A DNA stretch of 18,393 nucleotides from an uncultured Clostridia bacterium (GTDB lineage: Bacteria > Bacillota > Clostridia > Christensenellales > Aristaeellaceae). Shown here piece by piece: positions 14,368 to 18,393 of the stretch. The stretch is from the NCBI GenBank assembly GCA_945877525.1, contig CAMDVP010000028.1, positions 1 through 18,393 on the forward strand. The letters run 5' to 3'. A model generated the notes under the pieces. It was given only the letters and a program-made list of their open reading frames with translations. It did not search any database and was not told where the DNA came from. Within the stretch, counting starts at the first letter, position 1. The number at the start of each line of letters is the position of its first letter. A program made the translations under genes and the position numbers.

Positions 14368-14395
14368 GGGGCGTTCCTCCTGATGCTTGTATTCA

Positions 14396-14710
14396 TCAAG
14401 CAATCATGCCATAGAACCGCAGCGCCTCCGCAATCGCCCTCTCCTTGTCCGCTGGGCATTGCGGCTGCTTCGCGTCGTCGGACTTCGCCTTGTTGTAGCA
14501 CTCGCGCGAGAGAATGCCGTATTTCCGCTTCACCTGCGCGATGTACAGCGTCGAAACCGTCAGACCGCTGTGTTCCCTGACATACGCTTTGATGTCGTCA
14601 TAGGTCGCAGCCGTCTGGCTTTCGGCGGGCGTCACATCCAGCTCGTTCATATCGACGTGAATATCGATATGTCGGGCGTCAGAAAGTTTAGACAGAAGCA
14701 TCACAGTCTC
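14396..14710 (-). repeat. RlmD-tail homology, rlmD copy
   Basis: This segment encodes RlmD residues 439-542, from ETVM to the end GMIA. It is the diverged direct repeat of 1328-1636 at the end of the serine recombinase gene. The extension lies beyond the catalytic core, and many RlmD proteins (for example the E. coli enzyme) lack it. Confidence 0.9.
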
Positions 14711-16024
14711 CACCCCACTTGTCCAGCAGAACATATCCACAGGCTGCACGCGCTCTATGTGGAAACCGGCCTGCTCCAGGAGCGCCGCGTCGCGGGCCTG
14801 GGTGGCTACGTTGCAGGAAACGTAGACCAGGCGCCGAGGGGCGGCGTCGGCCATGGCGTGGATCACTGCGGGGTCAAGGCCCTTGCGGGGCGGGTCTACC
14901 ACAATCACATCCGGGCGCAGGCCCTGCGCGATCAGGCGGGGCAGCGCATCCTCCGCGGCGCCGGCCATGAAACGGGCGTTGTCAATGCCGTTGCGCCGGG
15001 CGTTTTCCTGCGCGTTTTCGATGGCCTGGGGAACAATCTCAATGCCCAGGGCCTGGCGGCAGTGGCGGGCCATCATCAGGGTAATGGTGCCCGCGCCGCA
15101 GTAAACATCGCACAGGGTATCCTCCGGGTGGAGGCCGGCAAAGTCCAGGACCGTCTGATACAGCCGCTCGGTCTGGACGGGGTTCACCTGGAAGAATGCT
15201 GCGGGGGACAGCTCGAAGGTCAGGCCGCACAGCTCGTCCTGCAGCGTGGCCGGGCCGAACAGCGTGCGATAGCGGGGGCCAAGAATCACATTGGTCTTGT
15301 CGGAGTTTTCATTCAGCACCACGCTGGAGGCCCCGGCCTCCCGCAGGGCCTGGACAAGCTCTGCCTCCCGGGGCAGGCGCGCGCCGTTGACCACCACGGT
15401 AGCCATGGCCTGTCCCTTCCGGTTGACCCGCACCACCAGGTGGCGTACCAGCCCTTTGTGCTCCGCTTCACGGTAGGGGGGAATGCGGAAGGTTTTCATC
15501 CATTCAAGAAGCGCCCGGCACAGGGCGTTGGCAGGCGGCATGGCATTGGGGCAATGCTGGACAGGCACCAGCGCATGGCTGCGCGGGGCGAAAAAGCCGG
15601 CCAGGGGCGCCTCTGGGGCACCGCCAATGGGCAAAGCGGTCTTGTTTCGATAGGCGGAGGGATCCTCCATACCCAGTACCGGCGGTACCTCCACCTCGAT
15701 ATGGCCGATGCGCCGGAAACAATCGGCTACCTGCTGCCGCTTGGCCTCCAGGGTAGCCTGATAGGTCATGTGGCGGCAGGTGCAGCCGCCGCAACGGGGA
15801 TACGCGGGACAGTCGGGGGAGCGGCGGATGGGTGCGGGCGTCTCCGGGGAAGCCTCCATGCGCCCAAAGGCAAAGCGGCTTTGCACCTTCACAATGCGCA
15901 CGGGAGCCGTTTCTCCGGGAAGCAGTCCGGGGACAAACACCGCCATGCCTTCGTGATGGCACACTCCCTCCATGTCAGCGCCCAGGCCGTCGGCAGTCAT
16001 GACGAATACGTCGTTCTTCTGCAT
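14396..16024 (-). CDS. rlmD: 23S rRNA (uracil-C5)-methyltransferase RlmD/RumA type with C-terminal extension
   Basis: This SAM-dependent enzyme of the TrmA/RumA family makes 5-methyluridine in 23S rRNA. The 542 residues hold a TRAM-like RNA-binding start (1-58), an iron-sulphur ligand set (Cys72-x5-Cys78-x2-Cys81 and Cys158), SAM motif DVYCGAGTI (306-314), VDPPRKG (376-382) and the nucleophile Cys404 in SCN. GVETVMLLS closes the core, with Glu439 as the likely catalytic base; the family's usual His before it is replaced by Gly. About 95 further residues follow (from ~447), including ATYDDIKAYV, LYIAQVKRKYG and YNKAKSDDAK. This extension is absent from E. coli RlmD and shared with the recombinase at 1328-3283. 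The ATG has GGGA at eight bases and starts four bases after the PHP gene, so they are co-transcribed. Assignment to U1939 is by family only. Confidence 0.92.
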   Translation of the reverse strand: MQKNDVFVMTADGLGADMEGVCHHEGMAVFVPGLLPGETAPVRIVKVQSRFAFGRMEASPETPAPIRRSPDCPAYPRCGGCTCRHMTYQATLEAKRQQVADCFRRIGHIEVEVPPVLGMEDPSAYRNKTALPIGGAPEAPLAGFFAPRSHALVPVQHCPNAMPPANALCRALLEWMKTFRIPPYREAEHKGLVRHLVVRVNRKGQAMATVVVNGARLPREAELVQALREAGASSVVLNENSDKTNVILGPRYRTLFGPATLQDELCGLTFELSPAAFFQVNPVQTERLYQTVLDFAGLHPEDTLCDVYCGAGTITLMMARHCRQALGIEIVPQAIENAQENARRNGIDNARFMAGAAEDALPRLIAQGLRPDVIVVDPPRKGLDPAVIHAMADAAPRRLVYVSCNVATQARDAALLEQAGFHIERVQPVDMFCWTSGVETVMLLSKLSDARHIDIHVDMNELDVTPAESQTAATYDDIKAYVREHSGLTVSTLYIAQVKRKYGILSRECYNKAKSDDAKQPQCPADKERAIAEALRFYGMIA

Positions 16025-16028
16025 ATGC

Positions 16029-16910
16029 TTAATCCCTTCTGATGGCCACAGGGCTCGTCCAGGCGCTTCGGCCCCGGGCGTCCATCACCTGCACACGGAC
16101 GAAGGCGTCCCTGCTTTCTATCGTGTATTCCGCCTTGGTCAGCCCATTGCCCATGTGGCTGCGGCCACCCACCCACGCCTGATTGGAGTAGAAGATAATC
16201 GCAGAGGCGGGAGAGCAGGTGATGCTCAGCCGTCCGTTCTCCAGAATGAGGTCGTGGATTTCCGGACCCTGGGTGGCATAGAAGCGGCCCTGATCCACCG
16301 CCTCCAGCACAGCGGGAATGGTCAGCTCCTCCGCCTGAATCATGTTCCAGCCTGCGCCCAGCTCGCTGTCGTACTGATGGGTGTCGTCATTGGCGAACAG
16401 GTTCAGCACCATGCCCTGGGCGGCGGTCACGTCCAGGAGGGAGGAGGAATCCGCACGAATGGCGTTGAGTGGCAGCGTGGACACCGAGTTCCACACCTCC
16501 GCGCCCCACAGACCCTTGAGCGAGGCCATGTACGCCGGGGTGTTCAGCGACCAGGCCGGGTGGGCCAGCAGCGTTCTGCCGCCCAGGCGTTTCACGGCCG
16601 CGATGGCCTGCCGGGGCGTTTTGCACAGGCGGTACTTCTCTTCAATGGACGCGTCCATGCCCACGCCCACCAGATGCACCACCTGGCCCTGATGGAAGAA
16701 GTCCATCTCAATGCCGGGAATCAGCAAAAGTCCCTCCGGCACCCGCTCCGGGCGCGTCACCATACGGTGATCCGTCAGGGCAAGAATATCATAGCCCATG
16801 CCGCGGTACAGCGCCATGGCCGCCTCCGGGGTTTTGCTGCCGTCGCTTTCGGTGGTATGCGTGTGGAAATTGGCCCGCCACTTGCGGCAGGCACCGTCCA
16901 GAATCCTCAT
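16029..16910 (-). CDS. PHP-domain metal-dependent hydrolase with C-terminal beta domain
   Basis: This 293-residue PHP (polymerase and histidinol phosphatase) protein shows the metal ligands in order: FHTHT (His16, His18), Asp23, TDH (46-48), Glu68 in GIEMD, His79, HP at 117-118 and DDTH (175-178). Such proteins are di- or trinuclear metal phosphoesterases or nucleases; the substrate here cannot be told. The last ~80 residues (from ~215) look like an Ig-like beta-sandwich, as in related stand-alone PHP proteins. No signal peptide is seen. The ATG at 16910 has AGGAGG eight bases upstream, and a good promoter lies ahead. It is first in an operon with rlmD (four-base gap) and divergent from the PEP mutase fusion gene. 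Confidence 0.88.
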   Translation of the reverse strand: MRILDGACRKWRANFHTHTTESDGSKTPEAAMALYRGMGYDILALTDHRMVTRPERVPEGLLLIPGIEMDFFHQGQVVHLVGVGMDASIEEKYRLCKTPRQAIAAVKRLGGRTLLAHPAWSLNTPAYMASLKGLWGAEVWNSVSTLPLNAIRADSSSLLDVTAAQGMVLNLFANDDTHQYDSELGAGWNMIQAEELTIPAVLEAVDQGRFYATQGPEIHDLILENGRLSITCSPASAIIFYSNQAWVGGRSHMGNGLTKAEYTIESRDAFVRVQVMDARGRSAWTSPVAIRRD

Positions 16911-16939
16911 GGCCTTCGCCTCCTCATGTTGCTCTCCCT

Positions 16940-16968
16940 ATTATATAAAAATTCACCCGTCTGCGCAA
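16940..16968 (-). promoter_or_regulatory. Promoter of the PHP-rlmD operon
   Basis: On the minus strand a perfect -10 TATAAT (16940-16945) and a weak -35 TTGCGC (16963-16968) are 17 bases apart; the start codon is 30 bases from the -10. Confidence 0.75.
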
Positions 16969-17081
16969 GACAGGGGCCCGCGCAGGCCGGCATGATCCCG
17001 TGCGCGGAAAGCCCCGCCCCGTTTCCGCAGAGGCGGAACGCGTCCCGCGGGAGGGATTTCGCGGCGGCGGGCGCGCCTGAC

Positions 17082-17111
17082 TTGACAAGGCAAAGCTGGG
17101 GAGCGTACAAT
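17082..17111 (+). promoter_or_regulatory. Promoter of the PEP mutase fusion gene
   Basis: A perfect -35 TTGACA (17082-17087), 18-base spacer and -10 TACAAT (17106-17111) lie 43 bases before the ATG. It diverges from the PHP-rlmD promoter across a ~240-base intergenic stretch. Confidence 0.8.
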
Positions 17112-17153
17112 AAGATGGATGTCTGCCAATTAGAAAGCGAGGACGACTGTATC

Positions 17154-18393
17154 ATGAAGGCGCTGATCCTGAATTCCGGCATGGGAAGCCGCATGGGCGA
17201 CCTGACCCGCAAGTATCCCAAGTGCATGTCCGAGCTGCTGCCCAACGAGACCATCGTCAGCCGCCAGCTGCGACTGCTGGACGCTTATGGCGTGTCCCGG
17301 GTGGTCATGACCACAGGTCGGTTTGCCGCTGAGCTGATGGACTACTGCGCCACCCTGCCGGGGGATATCACCTTTGTCCATAACCCCATTTATGACAAGA
17401 CCAACTACATCTATTCCATCTACTGCGCCAGGGAGCAGCTGCGGGATGACGACATCCTGCTGCTCCACGGCGATCTGGTGTTTGACAGCGAGGTGCTGGA
17501 GGCTGCGCTGAAGTCGGAGAACAGCTGCATGACAGTCAGCTCCCGCCAGGAGATCCTGCAGAAGGACTTTAAGGCGGTGATCCGGGACGGGCGGATTATG
17601 AAGGTGGGCGTGGAGTATTTCGATCAGGTGCTGATGGCCCAGCCCATGTATATGCTCCGCAAGGAGGACTGGCACATCTGGCTGGACAAAATCTGCGAAT
17701 ACTGCGAGCGGGACGAAACCGGCTGTTATGCAGAAAAGGCCCTGGGCGAGGTGTCGGACAGGATGAACCTTGTGCCTCTGGACGTGGGCGGGATGCTGTG
17801 CGGCGAGGTGGACACCCCCGAGGAGCTGGAGGCCATGGGCCGCCTGATGGAGGAGCGCAGCCGCCGCACGGTGTACATGTCCTTCTCCAGCGACGTGCTG
17901 CATTCGGGACACTTTGCCATCCTGCGCAAGGCGGCCACCCTGGGGCGGCTGGTGGTGGGCGTGCTGACCGACGAGGCCGTGGCGGGTTACAAGCGCTTTC
18001 CTGCGGTGCCCTATGCCCAGCGGGCGGAAATGCTGCGCAGCATCCGGGGCGTATCCCGGGTGGTGGAGCAGTCCACGCTGAGCTACCGGGAAGTGGTGGA
18101 GCATCTGCGCCCGGATATTGTGGTGCATGGGGACGACTGGCGGCACGGCGTGCAGCGCCCTGTGCGGGACGAGCTGGTGAACCTGCTGGCCTCCTACGGC
18201 GGGCGGCTGGTGGAATATCCCTACGCATGGGACGCGGAGAAGAACGCCGGGCTGGACAGGCTGCTTGCTGCCCAGAGCATCCCCGACGTGCGCCGGGGCC
18301 GCCTGAGAAAGCTATTGCAAATGAAGCCCCTTCTGTCCATCATCGAGGCGCACTCAGGCATCACCGGGCTGATTGCGGAAAAAACCGTGGTCT
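17154..18393 (+). CDS. LicC-type nucleotidyltransferase / cytidylyltransferase / PEP mutase fusion (runs off the window)
   Basis: The frame is open from ATG 17154 to the window edge (413 residues). Domain 1 (~1-230) is a LicC-like NTP transferase: NSGMGSRMGDLTRKYPK (7-23) is the nucleotide-binding loop, and KTNYIYSIYCAR matches the NNIYSLY region of choline-phosphate cytidylyltransferases. Domain 2 (~238-375) is a cytidylyltransferase-like fold with HSGH at 250-253 and VVHGDDWR, of the sort found fused to PEP mutase. From ~383, RLRKLLQMKPLLSIIEAHSG followed by ITGLIAEK is the start of PEP mutase, which makes phosphonopyruvate, the first step in C-P bond synthesis. The protein probably makes and CMP-activates a phosphonate headgroup for surface glycans or lipids (inference). 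GAGGA lies ten bases before the start. The 3' end is outside the window. Confidence 0.88.
   Translation, partial: MKALILNSGMGSRMGDLTRKYPKCMSELLPNETIVSRQLRLLDAYGVSRVVMTTGRFAAELMDYCATLPGDITFVHNPIYDKTNYIYSIYCAREQLRDDDILLLHGDLVFDSEVLEAALKSENSCMTVSSRQEILQKDFKAVIRDGRIMKVGVEYFDQVLMAQPMYMLRKEDWHIWLDKICEYCERDETGCYAEKALGEVSDRMNLVPLDVGGMLCGEVDTPEELEAMGRLMEERSRRTVYMSFSSDVLHSGHFAILRKAATLGRLVVGVLTDEAVAGYKRFPAVPYAQRAEMLRSIRGVSRVVEQSTLSYREVVEHLRPDIVVHGDDWRHGVQRPVRDELVNLLASYGGRLVEYPYAWDAEKNAGLDRLLAAQSIPDVRRGRLRKLLQMKPLLSIIEAHSGITGLIAEKTVV

Larger units (their letters stand above)
1625..14710. mobile_element. Putative ~13 kb integrative mobilizable element in the 3' end of rlmD
   Basis: The boundaries are set at the codons for ETVM in the recombinase (1625-1636) and in rlmD (14699-14710), where the two proteins start to be homologous. 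The interval contains an integrase, an intron remnant, a DUF6978/DUF1829 operon, Cys-rich VLP protein, MobV relaxase, DUF3987 protein, a MobV oriT and a large LPXTG protein. No type IV secretion genes are present, so transfer would need a helper element. It is clear that a mobilizable module is present. The exact ends, and whether this is one element or two nested ones, are inferred. Confidence 0.5.

Noticed and set aside
153..14395. TGCTTGTATTCA at 153-164 (beside the hsdM stop) and 14384-14395 (beside the rlmD stop) as element ends
   Set aside because: The positions are suggestive, but about ten shared 12-mers are expected by chance in a window this size, and the flanking match is poor.
3324..14694. 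AGTTTAGACA at both 3324-3333 (recombinase leader) and 14685-14694 (rlmD), suggestive of an att core
   Set aside because: A 9-base version (GTTTAGACA) also occurs at 9113-9121 in the oriT region, and shared 10-mers are expected by chance in 18 kb. The ETVM protein homology gives a better-supported boundary.

Overview
The window comes from a moderately GC-rich, low-GC-branch Gram-positive bacterium, most likely an anaerobic gut clostridium. Support for this: an LPXTG sortase-anchored surface protein, strong AGGAGG-type ribosome binding sites, TTGACA/TATAAT promoters, a clostridial-type large serine recombinase, a MobV relaxase with a Cys-rich VLP partner, and an RlmD-type rRNA methyltransferase with the C-terminal extension I recall from clostridial sequences. 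No rRNA, tRNA or CRISPR array was seen.

Layout. 1-1150 (minus): an hsdM gene cut off before its catalytic motifs, preceded by a small XRE regulator with its own promoter; three short direct repeats lie next to the hsdM break. 1232-3376 (minus): a large serine recombinase with promoter and terminator. 3421-3708: a headless winged-helix gene remnant. 3772-5077 (plus): an AT-richer two-gene operon (DUF6978-like and DUF1828/DUF1829) with promoter and terminator, followed by what looks like the 5' end of a group IIC intron. 5341-8611 (minus): a mobilization/replication module of DUF3987 protein, MobV relaxase, Cys-rich VLP protein and a tiny protein too short for routine ORF calling; three of these four genes appear to use non-AUG starts. 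8612-9520: a gene-free stretch rich in secondary structure, including an oriT with the exact MobV nick sequence. 9559-14037 (minus): a giant LPXTG surface protein. 14269-16910 (minus): a small peptide gene, rlmD and a PHP-domain hydrolase. 17154-edge (plus): a fusion of a LicC-type nucleotidyltransferase, a cytidylyltransferase and PEP mutase, pointing to phosphonate synthesis.

How it fits together. The last ~100 residues of the serine recombinase and of RlmD are homologous (46 of the final 70 residues identical), lie in the same orientation, and start at the same ETVM motif that closes the RlmD catalytic core. The DNA between these two points (about 1625-14710, ~13 kb) holds an integrase, oriT, relaxase, replication-type protein and a surface-protein cargo. 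The simplest reading is an integrative mobilizable element inserted in the 3' end of rlmD. Its integrase gene carries an rlmD-like 3' end, so integration swaps C-terminal tails between integrase and RlmD and breaks neither gene. The homology is read directly from the sequence; the tail-swap mechanism and exact boundaries are inference. The PHP gene, rlmD and the PEP-mutase fusion on the right look like chromosomal backbone.
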